Origin: Sphingobacteriales bacterium
GTDB lineage: Bacteria > Bacteroidota > Bacteroidia > Chitinophagales > CAIOSU01
Assembly: GCA_027483645.1 (NCBI GenBank)
Contig: JAIXUD010000006.1
Span: 1-64,000, forward strand
Direction: 5' to 3'
Length of the DNA: 64,000 nucleotides
The number at the start of each line of letters is the position of its first letter. The first letter of the stretch is position 1. The position numbers and the translations under genes are program-made. Below the pieces are notes generated by a model, which did no database searches, was not told the DNA's origin, and saw nothing but the letters and a program-made list of their open reading frames with translations. Positions 49,840 through 58,845 of this stretch are shown here, piece after piece.

Positions 49840-50148
49840 ATGAGAAAGGAATTGGAGTTACTTTTAAGTACTCTGGAGCATTTAGAAAAATATCCATCTA
49901 TGTACCTTATGCATAAAAATTTTGTAGGTCTCTCCAATTTTTTAAATGGCTATATTGTTGCTATTTCGGAAGTGTATGATATTCCATATAGTCCCCAGAT
50001 AAGTAATTGGTTAGCTGGCCGCAGTAATAATGTGGTTTGGTTTTATTATATATTAGCTGTTGAAGCCAATAATGATGAGGAGAAAGCTTATCGATTGCTA
50101 ACAGAAAGATTAAAAGAATTTATTAAGCAGTATCCGCACCCTAATTAA
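49840..50148 (+). CDS. Hypothetical small protein
   Basis: 102 aa, not recognised. Helical and charged: MRKELELLLSTLEHLEKYPS at the start and EEKAYRLLTERLKEFIKQYP at the end, with an aromatic middle (SNNVVWFYYILAV). The KYPSMYL-N(8)-LSNFLNGY arrangement resembles small immunity-type or DUF proteins, which is only an impression. It starts 38 bp after the DinB-like gene and has noticeably lower GC than its neighbours, a possible sign of transfer. Confidence 0.6.
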   Translation: MRKELELLLSTLEHLEKYPSMYLMHKNFVGLSNFLNGYIVAISEVYDIPYSPQISNWLAGRSNNVVWFYYILAVEANNDEEKAYRLLTERLKEFIKQYPHPN

Positions 50149-50150
50149 TC

Positions 50151-50561
50151 CTAACTTGTCAATTTAAAATCACCAGCCACCAGCTCCACCTTCATCCTAT
50201 CATTATCCTCAAAAAATACGGCATAGTAATCAGGCCCACCCGCAAAGGGGTGCTTGTCTTCATACAGTATGGTAATGCCTCGTTGGCGCAGGGCGCTTGT
50301 CATGTCATCCACAAACTGCCTATCGCGTGCATGGAAGGCTAGGTGGTTGAGGCCAGCCTTTTTGCGGTGGTATTGGGTATCCATGTGCTCGGGTTCAACT
50401 TGCACAAATACGAGGTAGGTATGCCCTAGTTTATAGCTCACGCCTTCGGGCCACTCGCTGGATACGTGGTAGCCCAGCTCGCCCAAAAACCAACCCCAAA
50501 ATTGTTTGGTGGCGGCGAGGTCGCGTACATACATTTCTACGTGGTGCAATTGGCCGTGCAT
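50151..50561 (-). CDS. VOC (glyoxalase/bleomycin resistance) family protein
   Basis: 136 aa from the ATG at 50561; 19 extra N-terminal residues in the longer frame come from the adjacent repeat. Single-chain VOC protein with two beta-alpha-beta-beta-beta modules: LHHVEMYVRDLAATKQFWG and LNHLAFHARDRQFVDDMTSAL, ending DNDRMKVELV with the usual metal Glu. His near residue 6, His in LNHLAFH and Glu are plausible metal ligands. Substrate unknown. Confidence 0.87.
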   Translation of the reverse strand: MHGQLHHVEMYVRDLAATKQFWGWFLGELGYHVSSEWPEGVSYKLGHTYLVFVQVEPEHMDTQYHRKKAGLNHLAFHARDRQFVDDMTSALRQRGITILYEDKHPFAGGPDYYAVFFEDNDRMKVELVAGDFKLTS

Positions 50562-50587
50562 GATATCTCTTTTTGTCTGATGCAAAT

Positions 50588-50685
50588 GAAACACTAAGTA
50601 CACAAAGGTGAGGCACAAAGAACACTAAGCTGATGTTTTCTTAGTGACCTTAGTGTTTTTACTTAGTGCTCTTTGTGGTTAAACC
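50588..50685. repeat. CACTAAGAGCACAAAG-family imperfect inverted repeat
   Basis: Left: AACACTAAGTACACAAAGG and GCACAAAGAACACTAAG. Right: CTTAGTGACCTTAGTG and CTTAGTGCTCTTTGTGG. Same family as 19270-19365 and 27824-27912. It sits between two minus-strand genes and supplies the false N-terminus of the VOC frame. Confidence 0.68.
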
Positions 50686-50690
50686 ATATC

Positions 50691-51449
50691 TCACAGCAGC
50701 CCCGGTATTACCGCTTTCCGCTCTTTAGGATAATCAGGGAAACGCTTAAGGTAGAACTTGTGGTGCTCCATTGCGCGAGGCAGCAGATTGGCTATCGTCC
50801 AGATGGCGAAGGCCCAAGCCGGAAGTGCGCCCACCATTACCGCAAAGCCAATCCACTCAATCATCTCCCCAAACAGGTTTGGGCTCGATACATAATTGAA
50901 AAGCCCGCCCTGCGGTATTTTGTAACCTGTTTCGCCCGGTTTGCGGAGGTTGAGTAGTTGCTGATCGCTATACACATTGATACCTGCTCCTACCACAAAC
51001 AAACTAAGCCCTACTATCATATTGGCTGAGAACCAGTAATCCTCAGTATAAACTGGCCCATAAGTACCTAGATAATAGCCATTAATAAACCCATTAATCA
51101 GGTTAAAAAATATAGCAGAGGCCGCAACGGAGAACGGCATTTTTTTGCCTTGGGTCTTTATCCTGAAAGGAAAAATGAGGCTCCTATTGATATAGTGCCC
51201 TACATACAGCCCAAAAAACAACCACATCGGCGACGACTTGTCATTTGGCCCCAGCAAGAAAAACAAGCTAAAGGTGAGCAAAGAAGGCAGTTCCATAATA
51301 ATCCAACCCAAGCGGTTGCTTATCATCGGTCCCCAGCCTTCTTTGGTGTGGCGGCCATAAGGGGCAGCTATCTTCAGCAATACTAGAAACGTAACCAGCG
51401 CCAAACCTATCCATGCCCAAATGAATGGGGTGAAGTATTCGTTAATCAT
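50691..51449 (-). CDS. DUF1295 / steroid 5-alpha-reductase-like membrane protein
   Basis: 252 aa, about six membrane helices. The C-terminal third has the family pattern: YKIPQGGLFNYVSSPNLFGE, MIEWIGFAVM and HKFYLKRFPDYPKERKAVIPGLL, as in 3-oxo-5-alpha-steroid 4-dehydrogenase-type and isoprenylcysteine-methyltransferase-like proteins. Likely an inner-membrane NADPH-dependent reductase or methyltransferase-fold enzyme of unknown substrate. Confidence 0.87.
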   Translation of the reverse strand: MINEYFTPFIWAWIGLALVTFLVLLKIAAPYGRHTKEGWGPMISNRLGWIIMELPSLLTFSLFFLLGPNDKSSPMWLFFGLYVGHYINRSLIFPFRIKTQGKKMPFSVAASAIFFNLINGFINGYYLGTYGPVYTEDYWFSANMIVGLSLFVVGAGINVYSDQQLLNLRKPGETGYKIPQGGLFNYVSSPNLFGEMIEWIGFAVMVGALPAWAFAIWTIANLLPRAMEHHKFYLKRFPDYPKERKAVIPGLL

Positions 51450-51467
51450 TCATCAGGAATTTGGATT

Positions 51468-51694
51468 ATGCTAAAGCATGAAATTGTACGTCAGATTAGT
51501 GGATTCTTTGGATTAAATAAGTGTGATGTGTTTTTCTGAATTTGGATTATGCTGCGCATGAAATTGTGTTTCAGATTTATGGATTTTTCGAATTAATATC
51601 GCAGTGTTTCGCTCCGATTCACTTAATCCTTTTTGTCCTTTAATCTGACGCACCTTCTCACGCTTTAGCGTAATCCAAATTCAGATAAAAAGAA
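51468..51694. repeat. AATTTGGATT...CAGATT repeats, left of the GxxExxY gene
   Basis: Two direct copies begin at about 51470 (GGAATTTGGATTATGCTAAAGC) and 51538 (GAATTTGGATTATGCTGCGC), each running about 60 bp through CAGATTnnTGGATTnTTnGAATTAA. An inverted copy (TTAATCCTTTTTGTCC to AATCCAAATTCAGAT) ends at about 51684. All are related to the element at 52106-52270. Confidence 0.75.
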
Positions 51695-51700
51695 TCCAAA

Positions 51701-52132
51701 TCACCATTTGTTCTTTGGATGCCTTAACCGCTTTACTTCCAAACTTCTTGTACCAAAATTAATCAGTAATCCTTTGTCTTTCTTGTATGCAACAAGATAA
51801 TTAAGGCCTTGTGCTAAATGCACATCTTCCAAAGCTACCAATGCCTTCAGCTCCACGCAAACTTCATTTTCCACCAAAAAATCGATCCGTCGGGTGCCTA
51901 TTTCCGTACCATCATAGTATATAGGCATGGTGACCTCTTTACCAAATTCTAGTTTTACTTTTCGCATCTCTATTGCTAATGCATTTTGGTAAATTGCCTC
52001 TTGAAAGCCATTCCCCAAAGTTGCATGCACCTTCATCGCGCAGCCAATGATGCGATAGGTAATCTCGTCCTCAATCTTTTCTTGGCCATTAGCTGGCACG
52101 TTTCTATCTGAATTTGGATTCGTCAGATTCAT
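51701..52132 (-). CDS. GxxExxY family protein
   Basis: 143 aa. The name-giving motif GNGFQEAIY follows the typical TYRIIGCAMKVHATLG; the C-terminal part has RIDFLVENEVCVELKALVAL, a PD-(D/E)xK-like core (D, ExK), and ends LINFGTRSLEVKRL. These small proteins resemble restriction-type nucleases; activity is unproven. The first 11 or so residues (MNLTNPNSDRN) are encoded by a dispersed repeat that spans the start codon; typical homologues begin just before the TYRIIG segment. Repeats of the same family lie on both sides. Confidence 0.88.
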   Translation of the reverse strand: MNLTNPNSDRNVPANGQEKIEDEITYRIIGCAMKVHATLGNGFQEAIYQNALAIEMRKVKLEFGKEVTMPIYYDGTEIGTRRIDFLVENEVCVELKALVALEDVHLAQGLNYLVAYKKDKGLLINFGTRSLEVKRLRHPKNKW

Positions 52133-52270
52133 GGATTGATTGGATTAATATCTAAGCAATGATATTTCAATTGTTCTCTTGGTAAAGATAAAGAATCCTT
52201 TTTTGCTCGAAATTCTGTGAATTTTTTAATCCCTTTTTATCCCTTAAATCTGACGAATCCAAATTCAGAT
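52106..52270. repeat. 165-bp inverted-repeat element spanning the GxxExxY start
   Basis: Left end ATCTGAATTTGGATTCGTC (from 52106) and right end GACGAATCCAAATTCAGAT (to 52270) are perfect inverted copies over 19 bp, and similarity continues inward (CAGATTCATGGATT versus TTAAATCTG). The ATG of the GxxExxY gene (52132) lies within the left arm. Related copies lie at 51468-51694. Confidence 0.82.
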
Positions 52271-52502
52271 AAATAGAAAAGCACTTTTTAAAAACAGTTT
52301 AATAAAATCCACATATTAAGCTTTCCACAACATCCACTCGATTAATTCACCTAAAACAAAACTATTTTTATCATTCACCTTTTATCACACTATCATTTTG
52401 CCCACAAATGCCTTACAAAATCAAAAATAATCGTTGACACTTTAAAACAATCAACCTATCTTTGCATCATCTTTAAGGAAAACCCCTATAAACCCTTATC
52501 CT
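52133..52502. other. 370-bp intergenic region upstream of glutamine synthetase
   Basis: The first part is the right half of the 165-bp repeat element. From about 52280 the sequence is AT-rich and free of genes, leading to the promoter at 52434-52464. No riboswitch recognised. Confidence 0.5.
52434..52464 (+). promoter_or_regulatory. Bacteroidota-type promoter of glutamine synthetase
   Basis: TTG at 52434-52436 (in GTTGACAC) and TATCTTTG at 52457-52464 match the -33/-7 consensus exactly with a 20-bp spacer. The RNA should start near 52470, giving a leader of about 33 nt before the ATG at 52503. Confidence 0.8.
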
Positions 52503-54686
52503 ATGCGCTTTAACTCCATTGAGGCTGTCTTAAACAGGCCAACGGTAGAAGTAAATCCACCCAAACAACGTATTTCCGAGTATTTCGGTACCAACGTTTT
52601 CGGTGATGCTGCCATGCGTAAGTACCTCAGCGAAGAGGCTTACCTGAGCGTAAAAGCATCTGTAGAAGCTGGCCAGAAGCTTGACCGCGCCATGGCCGAC
52701 CAAATTGCATCGAGCATGCAAGCTTGGGCTCTTGACAAAGGCGCAACCCACTACACCCACTGGTTTCAACCGCTTACTGGCGCTACTGCCGAAAAGCACG
52801 ATACCTTCTTCTCTTATGAGAACAATAAAGGCATGGAGAGCTTCAGTGGCAACGCTTTGGTTCAACAAGAGCCTGATGCCTCTAGCTTCCCGAACGGTGG
52901 TATCCGTACTACTTTCGAAGCGCGCGGCTATACCGCTTGGGACCCGTCTTCACCGGCTTTCATTATTGAGACTGGCGCTGGCAAAACCCTTTGCATCCCT
53001 ACCGCCTTTGTAAGCTACACTGGTGAGGCTTTGGATTACAAAACACCTTTGCTACGCTCCCTGCACTACATGGATAGCGCTGCAACCGCGGTTTGCAAAT
53101 ATTTCGACAAGAACATTACCAAAGTAACTGCTACCCTAGGTTGGGAGCAAGAGTACTTTTTGGTGGATGAGGCTTTGTTCTACAGCCGCCCCGACCTGGT
53201 AATGACTGGTCGCACCCTGGTTGGCCACGGCCCCGCACGCGGACAACAATTGGAAGACCACTACTTTGGTAGCATACCTGAGCGTGTGTACGCCTTTATG
53301 GTGGACTATGAAACAGAGTCTCACAAGTTGGGAATACCTGTTAAAACCCGCCATAATGAGGTTGCCCCTGGCCAATACGAATGCGCCCCTACTTACGAAG
53401 AGGCTAACTTGGCAGTTGACCACAACCAATTGTTGATGGACTTGATGGATCGTGTTGCACGCCGCCATAAGCTGCGCATCTTGTTCCATGAGAAGCCATT
53501 TGCTGGTGTAAATGGTAGCGGCAAGCACAACAATTGGAGCTTGGGTACCAATACAGGTAAAAACTTGCTTTCTCCGGGCAAAACCCCGAAGAACAACTTA
53601 ATGTTCCTTACGTTCTTTGTGAACACCATTCGTGCGGTTTATGAGCATGCCGACTTGCTGCGTGCTACTATTGCCGGTGCCGGCAACGATCACCGCTTGG
53701 GTGCCAACGAAGCCCCACCAGCAATCATATCCGTATTTATTGGAGGTGCTTTAACCAAGCTATTAAATGAAGTGGAGCAACGCATTAGCGAGACTGATTT
53801 TGATGAAATGGACAAGGCCGACTTGAAGTTGGACATCCACAAAATCATCCCGGATTTGTTGTTGGACAATACTGACCGCAACCGTACATCGCCGTTCGCC
53901 TTTACTGGCAACAAATTCGAGATACGTGCCGTGGGTTCTTCTGCCAACTGTGCTGCGCCAATGACCATCATGAACTTGATTATGGGCAACCAATTGATCA
54001 AGTTTAAGGCTGAGGTTGATGGTTTGGTTAAAGACGGTGAGAAGAAAGACACTGCCATCCTACGCGTTATCCAAAAATACATCACCGAGAGTAAGGCCAT
54101 CTTGTTTGAAGGTGATAACTACAGCGACGCTTGGAAAGCCGAAGCCAAAAAACGGGGCTTGAACAACGTAACCACTAGCCCAGCAGCACTTGACTTCTAT
54201 GTAACTGATAAGGCCAAGGTCTTGTTTAAAGAATCGGGTGTATTGAACGAGGCTGAGCTTGAGGCGCGCTACGAGATACAACAAGAGCTATACTACAAAA
54301 AGCTGCAAATTGAGTCTCGCATCCTACGTGATATGGCCCTTAACCAAATCATCCCTGCCGCTATCACTTACCAAAACGTGGTGTTGACCAACGTATTGGG
54401 CTTGAAAAACGCTGGTTTGGATAAGAAGCATTACAAAGCGCAAACCGAACTGTTGGAAGAGCTTTCTGTTGGTATCAACGGCATTAAGAGCCACGTGGCC
54501 AGCATGATTGATGAAGTGGAGAAGGCCGAGAAAATCGAGTCGGCCCACAAGAAAGCCTTGGCGTTCTGCAACAAAGTGAAGCCACACTTGGAAGCCATCC
54601 GCGATTTCTCCGATAGCATTGAGATAATTGTGGAAGACCAATACTGGCCATTACCGAAATATAGGGAGCTGTTGTTCCTTAGATAA
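52503..54686 (+). CDS. glnN: Glutamine synthetase type III
   Basis: 727 aa, the length of the large type III (GSIII) enzymes common in Bacteroidota. It makes glutamine from glutamate, ammonia and ATP. N-terminal MRFNSIEAVL and ISEYFGTNVFG region, then THYTHWFQPLTGATAEKHD, GWEQEYFLVDEALF (metal Glu residues), RHNEVAPGQYECAP, and GVNGSGKHNNWSLGTN, the catalytic-loop region. Monocistronic, with a clear promoter and strong terminator. Central nitrogen assimilation gene. Confidence 0.97.
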   Translation: MRFNSIEAVLNRPTVEVNPPKQRISEYFGTNVFGDAAMRKYLSEEAYLSVKASVEAGQKLDRAMADQIASSMQAWALDKGATHYTHWFQPLTGATAEKHDTFFSYENNKGMESFSGNALVQQEPDASSFPNGGIRTTFEARGYTAWDPSSPAFIIETGAGKTLCIPTAFVSYTGEALDYKTPLLRSLHYMDSAATAVCKYFDKNITKVTATLGWEQEYFLVDEALFYSRPDLVMTGRTLVGHGPARGQQLEDHYFGSIPERVYAFMVDYETESHKLGIPVKTRHNEVAPGQYECAPTYEEANLAVDHNQLLMDLMDRVARRHKLRILFHEKPFAGVNGSGKHNNWSLGTNTGKNLLSPGKTPKNNLMFLTFFVNTIRAVYEHADLLRATIAGAGNDHRLGANEAPPAIISVFIGGALTKLLNEVEQRISETDFDEMDKADLKLDIHKIIPDLLLDNTDRNRTSPFAFTGNKFEIRAVGSSANCAAPMTIMNLIMGNQLIKFKAEVDGLVKDGEKKDTAILRVIQKYITESKAILFEGDNYSDAWKAEAKKRGLNNVTTSPAALDFYVTDKAKVLFKESGVLNEAELEARYEIQQELYYKKLQIESRILRDMALNQIIPAAITYQNVVLTNVLGLKNAGLDKKHYKAQTELLEELSVGINGIKSHVASMIDEVEKAEKIESAHKKALAFCNKVKPHLEAIRDFSDSIEIIVEDQYWPLPKYRELLFLR

Positions 54687-54706
54687 TATAGCGGGTTTCC
54701 AATTGG

Positions 54707-54746
54707 CAACGCCGATGTTCCTCTGGAGCATCGGCGTTGTTTTTTT
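54707..54746 (+). terminator. Strong rho-independent terminator of glnN
   Basis: Arms CAACGCCGATG (54707-54717) and CATCGGCGTTG (54729-54739) pair perfectly and extend inward, followed by seven T (54740-54746). It begins 20 bp after the stop codon. Confidence 0.92.
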
Positions 54747-54864
54747 GGATTGATCTACTTAAGTAATAACATTTAGCTTCAAAATTGTCATTATTCTCAC
54801 GGCAAACGTAGGATGACTCACCTTGTGGGCATTTCTAACTAACCCTTTTAATGTCTAAATGATA

Positions 54865-55581
54865 CTATATATTGCTACCGCGGGGCAACTGCTCCAGTAT
54901 CTGCTTCATCAGCTCCACCTGAACTTCTTGTATTTCGAGTAATCGTTGGCCTTGCTTTAACATCAGGTGGTCTACCTTTTCATTCAATTGTTGTATCTCC
55001 AGCTCTGCTTTTAGATTGATTTGGTAATCGTGCTCAGAGCGCAGTCTATCCTTGGCTTCTTGTCGGTTCTGGCTCATCATAATTACCGGTGCCTGCAATG
55101 CAGCTACGCAGCTTAGTAAGAGGTTGAGTAAAATGAAAGGATACGGATCGAATGCTCCAGTAGTAAGGAGGAATACATTAATTAATACCCATATAAAAAT
55201 GAACCCTAGAAAGAGCAAGATAAAGGTCCAACTACCGCCAAATGAAGCGATGTGGTCGGCCACCCTTTTGCCAAATGTATTTGTTTGGTCTAGCTCTGGC
55301 TCAATATTTCGAGATAGGACATTAGCGGCACGAATTTTTGCAATCACTTCTTTGTCCAAGCGATTCATATCGCCGTTCTCGTCTTGCAACAGTTGCTCTA
55401 CGTGCTTAAAGCGATATATATTAGCTGTTTCCTTTGCTATGTAGCCAGCAGCATTTATGTTGGGGTAATCATGCAGTAGCAGGTTGAGCACCGTATCGCG
55501 CAAAGCGTTTATCGGCAACATTTCAGTACTGGGCAAGGTTTTGCCGCTTACTTGGCAAATGTGGCTAGGGATGTTGGCCAT
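54865..55581 (-). CDS. DUF1003 family membrane protein
   Basis: 238 aa. The central part has FGKRVADHIASFGGSWTFILLFLGFIFIWVLIN then PYPFILLNLLLSCVAALQAPVIMMSQNRQEAKDRLRSEHDY, the two-helix signature of DUF1003. The N-terminal part (about 1-60; HICQVSGKTLP) looks like an extra zinc-site-like segment. The C-terminal coiled coil (about 180-230) is Gln/Glu-rich. Inner membrane; function unknown. Confidence 0.88.
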   Translation of the reverse strand: MANIPSHICQVSGKTLPSTEMLPINALRDTVLNLLLHDYPNINAAGYIAKETANIYRFKHVEQLLQDENGDMNRLDKEVIAKIRAANVLSRNIEPELDQTNTFGKRVADHIASFGGSWTFILLFLGFIFIWVLINVFLLTTGAFDPYPFILLNLLLSCVAALQAPVIMMSQNRQEAKDRLRSEHDYQINLKAELEIQQLNEKVDHLMLKQGQRLLEIQEVQVELMKQILEQLPRGSNI

Positions 55582-55697
55582 AATTTTATGGATTGTGGCT
55601 TGAAGGTATGGATTTGTAAATGGGGAATAGCAACGTTATCATTGAAGCAGCTATGGTCTATCGCTTGCCCCACCTTTGGCGAGGATCCATCGTCTTT

Positions 55698-57413
55698 TTA
55701 CACCTTCCAACCCACCAAACCCTTCACTTCTTCCACGCTTAGGACTTTTACTTGCTTTAAATCTGCTGAAGGGGTGTAAACACTAATTAAATAATTCAAT
55801 GCTGGCTGAATCCAAACACTGGTATTGGCATCGAGGTTATCTATCAGTAGTGAAATTTGATAGAGGGCAGTCAATTTTTCAAAAAAGACTTTAGCACTGG
55901 CTTCCATTTCATCTTGTGGTAGTCCTTTTAAACTTTCGCCAAAGGAGACTAACTGCTGCATGTTGCTCACCAAAAACTCACTATGTACTTTGTTTTTAGA
56001 TGCAGTTTTGGCGATGTCCTCCAGCAATACCGTCAACCCATTACTCTTCCAAAGCGCACGCAGCATGTCCAGCACAATAATGTTGCCTGAGCCTTCCCAA
56101 ATGGGCAGCACCATCATGTCGCGCATCAGCTTGGGCATTACTTGGTCTTCAATATAGCCTAGGCCGCCCATCAATTCCATACTCTCGCGTACTATATATA
56201 CACCTTTTTCAGCACTCCACTTTTTGGTCATGGGGTTAATGATGCGGAATAGTTGTGCCTCGCGCTCGTCGCCCGCATCGGTTTTATCCAATGCCTCAAT
56301 GGCACGCCATACCAAGTAGAAGTTGGCCACATTCAACGCGCCCAGTTCGGTAAGTTTGGTTCGAATCAAAGCATGTTCAATAGCCGTTTTGCCGAAGGTT
56401 TTGCGCGCATTCACAAACTGGTAAGCCTCAATCAATGCCCTGCGGGAGCAACTCAAGGCCGCTACCGAATTGTACAGGCGGCTCAGGTTCACCATCTCTA
56501 TCATCACCTTAAACCCTTGAAACTCTTCCCCCACCAAGGTACCTTGCGTGTTGGTGAGGTAGGTCTCCGCGCTAGCCATAGAGCGTACACCCAGCTTATC
56601 TTTAAGGCGGATAACGTCAATGGGGTTGCGCTCGCCGTTGGGCAGGTTTTTCTCCACCATAAAAATAGAAAGCCCCTTTGTGCCCTTTACTTCCGCATCA
56701 GTTCGTGCCAGCGCAAAAATGATATCAGCGTTGGCATTGCTACAAAACCATTTCTCTCCGTTCAGCGCATAGGTAGTGCCATCCACTTGGGTAGCGGTGG
56801 TAATGCTCGCGCCCACATCGCTGCCACCGGTTTTCTCCGTAAGGTACATGGCACCTGTAAAAAACTGCTCCGCATCTTCGGTGTATATGTGCGGTAGCAG
56901 GCGGGCTTTATCCTCCTCGGTGCTGAACAAATCAATCAACCGTGCCACCCCATCCGTCATGCACAGTGGGCAGTATTGGCCGCTTTCGCTCATAGCGTAT
57001 AGGTAGCCCGCGGCAAAGCCCAATCGGTGGCCTTCGTGCTTAAATTGTGCCTGCAAGCTAGGCTCCCACTTTACGCGGAACATCCCCGACTTTACGGCTA
57101 TCTTCATCAACTCCCAATAGCTCGGGTGGAATTTTATCTCGTTTACGGTCTCGCCAAAGGCATTGCGTTTTACCAGCACCGGACCTTCCTTATCAGCAGT
57201 TAAGGAAAGCTCGTTCATTGGCCCCGCCGCTTGCTTACCAATGTACTGCAAGTTATCCTGCATATATGCTAACCCCTTGGCCGATAAGTTTTTGCTCACA
57301 TAGTGCTTCAGTATCTGGTCACTTTCGTAGAAATTGGTGCTGGGCTTAAAATCGTGTAGCACTTTGTTCTTTTCCACAGGGTATCTATCGGTGCATTGGG
57401 TAGTGGCGCTCAT
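55698..57413 (-). CDS. Acyl-CoA dehydrogenase family protein (AidB-like length)
   Basis: 571 aa, FAD-dependent. Middle domain: FFTGAMYLTEKTGGSDVG (FAD contacts), then LNGEKWFCSNANADI. C-terminal domain: ARKTFGKTAIEHALIRTKL, ELMGGLGYIED and LPIWEGSGNIIVLDMLR, where the WEGSGN region matches AidB-like enzymes rather than classical short/medium-chain dehydrogenases. Substrate unknown; it might act on acyl-CoA or on alkylated bases as proposed for AidB. Stand-alone gene. Confidence 0.9.
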   Translation of the reverse strand: MSATTQCTDRYPVEKNKVLHDFKPSTNFYESDQILKHYVSKNLSAKGLAYMQDNLQYIGKQAAGPMNELSLTADKEGPVLVKRNAFGETVNEIKFHPSYWELMKIAVKSGMFRVKWEPSLQAQFKHEGHRLGFAAGYLYAMSESGQYCPLCMTDGVARLIDLFSTEEDKARLLPHIYTEDAEQFFTGAMYLTEKTGGSDVGASITTATQVDGTTYALNGEKWFCSNANADIIFALARTDAEVKGTKGLSIFMVEKNLPNGERNPIDVIRLKDKLGVRSMASAETYLTNTQGTLVGEEFQGFKVMIEMVNLSRLYNSVAALSCSRRALIEAYQFVNARKTFGKTAIEHALIRTKLTELGALNVANFYLVWRAIEALDKTDAGDEREAQLFRIINPMTKKWSAEKGVYIVRESMELMGGLGYIEDQVMPKLMRDMMVLPIWEGSGNIIVLDMLRALWKSNGLTVLLEDIAKTASKNKVHSEFLVSNMQQLVSFGESLKGLPQDEMEASAKVFFEKLTALYQISLLIDNLDANTSVWIQPALNYLISVYTPSADLKQVKVLSVEEVKGLVGWKV

Positions 57414-57553
57414 AGGGGTTGTTCTTTGAACTTAAAAATACGGAAAAAAAGCAGTTTCGAGTTGCGAGTTATGGGTTACGAGTTAATAAGGAGCTTAATT
57501 AAATCTTCTGCCACTCGCACCTTATCTTTGCACCATAAATTACCCTTACCCTT

Positions 57554-58564
57554 ATGAAAGTAGCCGTAGTAGGTGCCACCGGACTGGTGGGCACCAAAAT
57601 GCTGGAAGTGCTGGCAGAGCGCGACTTCCCTATTACTGAACTGATACCGGTAGCTTCTGAGCGCTCTATTGGTAAAGAGGTGTTTTATAAGGGAACGGGC
57701 TATAAGGTAGTGAGCATGGACGATGCCATTAAGGCCAAGCCAGCGGTAGCTTTGTTCTCAGCGGGTGGCAGCACTTCGCTGGAGTGGGCGCCAAAGTTTG
57801 CCGAAGCGGGCATTACCGTTATTGACAATAGTAGCGCTTGGCGCATGAACCCAGCCAATAAGCTGGTAGTGCCCGAGGTGAATGCCCACGTACTCGGCAA
57901 AGACGATAAAATTATCGCCAACCCCAATTGCAGCACCATACAGATGGTGGTGGCCTTGCAGCCGCTGCACCTGCGCTATAAAATCAAGCGCGTAGTGGTA
58001 AGCACCTACCAATCAGTAACCGGTACGGGCGTAAAGGCGGTGGACCAACTGAACGGCGAGCGCCAAGCGGCATACGAAGGCGTTGCCTACACCGGCCCGA
58101 AAGCGTATGCCTACACTATCGACTTGAATGCCATCCCACAGATTGATGTGTTCCTAGAAAACGGCTACACCAAAGAGGAGATGAAGATGGTGAATGAGAC
58201 CCGTAAGATTATGGGCGACGACAGCATTGGTGTAACCAGCACCACGGTGCGCATACCCGTTATGGGTGGCCACAGTGAGGCGGTAAACGTAGAGTTTGCA
58301 AGGGATTTTGATATCGCCGAAGTACGCACCTTGTTGCAAGAAAGCCCTGGCGTAGTAGTATTGGATGATATAGCCAACCTGCAATACCCAATGCCATTGA
58401 TACACGCCCATAACAGCGATGCGGTGTTTGTAGGCCGAATCCGCAGAGATGAAAGCCAGCCCAATACCTTGAACATGTGGGTAGTAAGCGACAACCTGCG
58501 CAAAGGCGCTGCTACCAATGCGGTACAAATTGCGGAATACTTGGTACAAAAAGGCCTGCTTTGA
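57554..58564 (+). CDS. asd: Aspartate-semialdehyde dehydrogenase
   Basis: 336 aa. It reduces aspartyl phosphate to the semialdehyde, leading to lysine/diaminopimelate, threonine and methionine. NADP-binding VVGATGLVGTKML, FSAGGS, and catalytic Cys126 in NPNCST are intact, with a conserved SVTGTGVKAVDQL and the substrate Arg/His region VRIPVMGGHSEAV. Its TGA stop overlaps a TTG start for the cytochrome-b5-like gene. lysA of the same pathway ends at 63646. Confidence 0.96.
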   Translation: MKVAVVGATGLVGTKMLEVLAERDFPITELIPVASERSIGKEVFYKGTGYKVVSMDDAIKAKPAVALFSAGGSTSLEWAPKFAEAGITVIDNSSAWRMNPANKLVVPEVNAHVLGKDDKIIANPNCSTIQMVVALQPLHLRYKIKRVVVSTYQSVTGTGVKAVDQLNGERQAAYEGVAYTGPKAYAYTIDLNAIPQIDVFLENGYTKEEMKMVNETRKIMGDDSIGVTSTTVRIPVMGGHSEAVNVEFARDFDIAEVRTLLQESPGVVVLDDIANLQYPMPLIHAHNSDAVFVGRIRRDESQPNTLNMWVVSDNLRKGAATNAVQIAEYLVQKGLL

Positions 58565-58815
58565 GCCAGGAAATCAATTTGGAAGCATTGCCTACTTATA
58601 CCAAGTTTCAATTGGCACTGCGCAACGGGCAAGACAAAGACCAGATTTGGGTGGCCTACAATGGCCTCATATACGACCTTACAGAAAGCCGCCTATGGCG
58701 CAACGGCAAGCACTATGAACACTGGGCCGGGCAAGACCTTACCGATGAACTGAAGGATGCCCCGCATACAGAGAAGGTTTTCGAGAAGTTTGTGCCCTTT
58801 GCGAGGTTGGTATAG
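58561..58815 (+). CDS. Cytochrome b5-like heme-binding protein
   Basis: 84 aa, starting with TTG at 58561 that overlaps the asd stop (TTGA). An in-frame ATG at 58477 lies inside asd and would give an unnatural N-terminus. The core FQLALRNGQDKDQIWVAYNG, LIYDLTESRLWRNGKHYEHWAG and DLTDELKDAPHTEKVFEKF matches the short cytochrome-b5-like/steroid-binding fold (heme or ligand-binding pocket with His in KHYEHWAGQD). Likely cytoplasmic; partner unknown. Tight coupling to asd may be only organisational. Confidence 0.72.
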   Translation: MSQEINLEALPTYTKFQLALRNGQDKDQIWVAYNGLIYDLTESRLWRNGKHYEHWAGQDLTDELKDAPHTEKVFEKFVPFARLV

Positions 58816-58845
58816 CACTAAGAACTGCTTCCAATCATATAATTC

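Noticed and set aside
56350-56370. tRNA T-loop-like GGTTCGAATC
   Set aside because: It is inside the acyl-CoA dehydrogenase coding region and no cloverleaf can be drawn around it.
56253-56897. 214-aa plus-strand ORF
   Set aside because: Shadow of the acyl-CoA dehydrogenase gene on the other strand.
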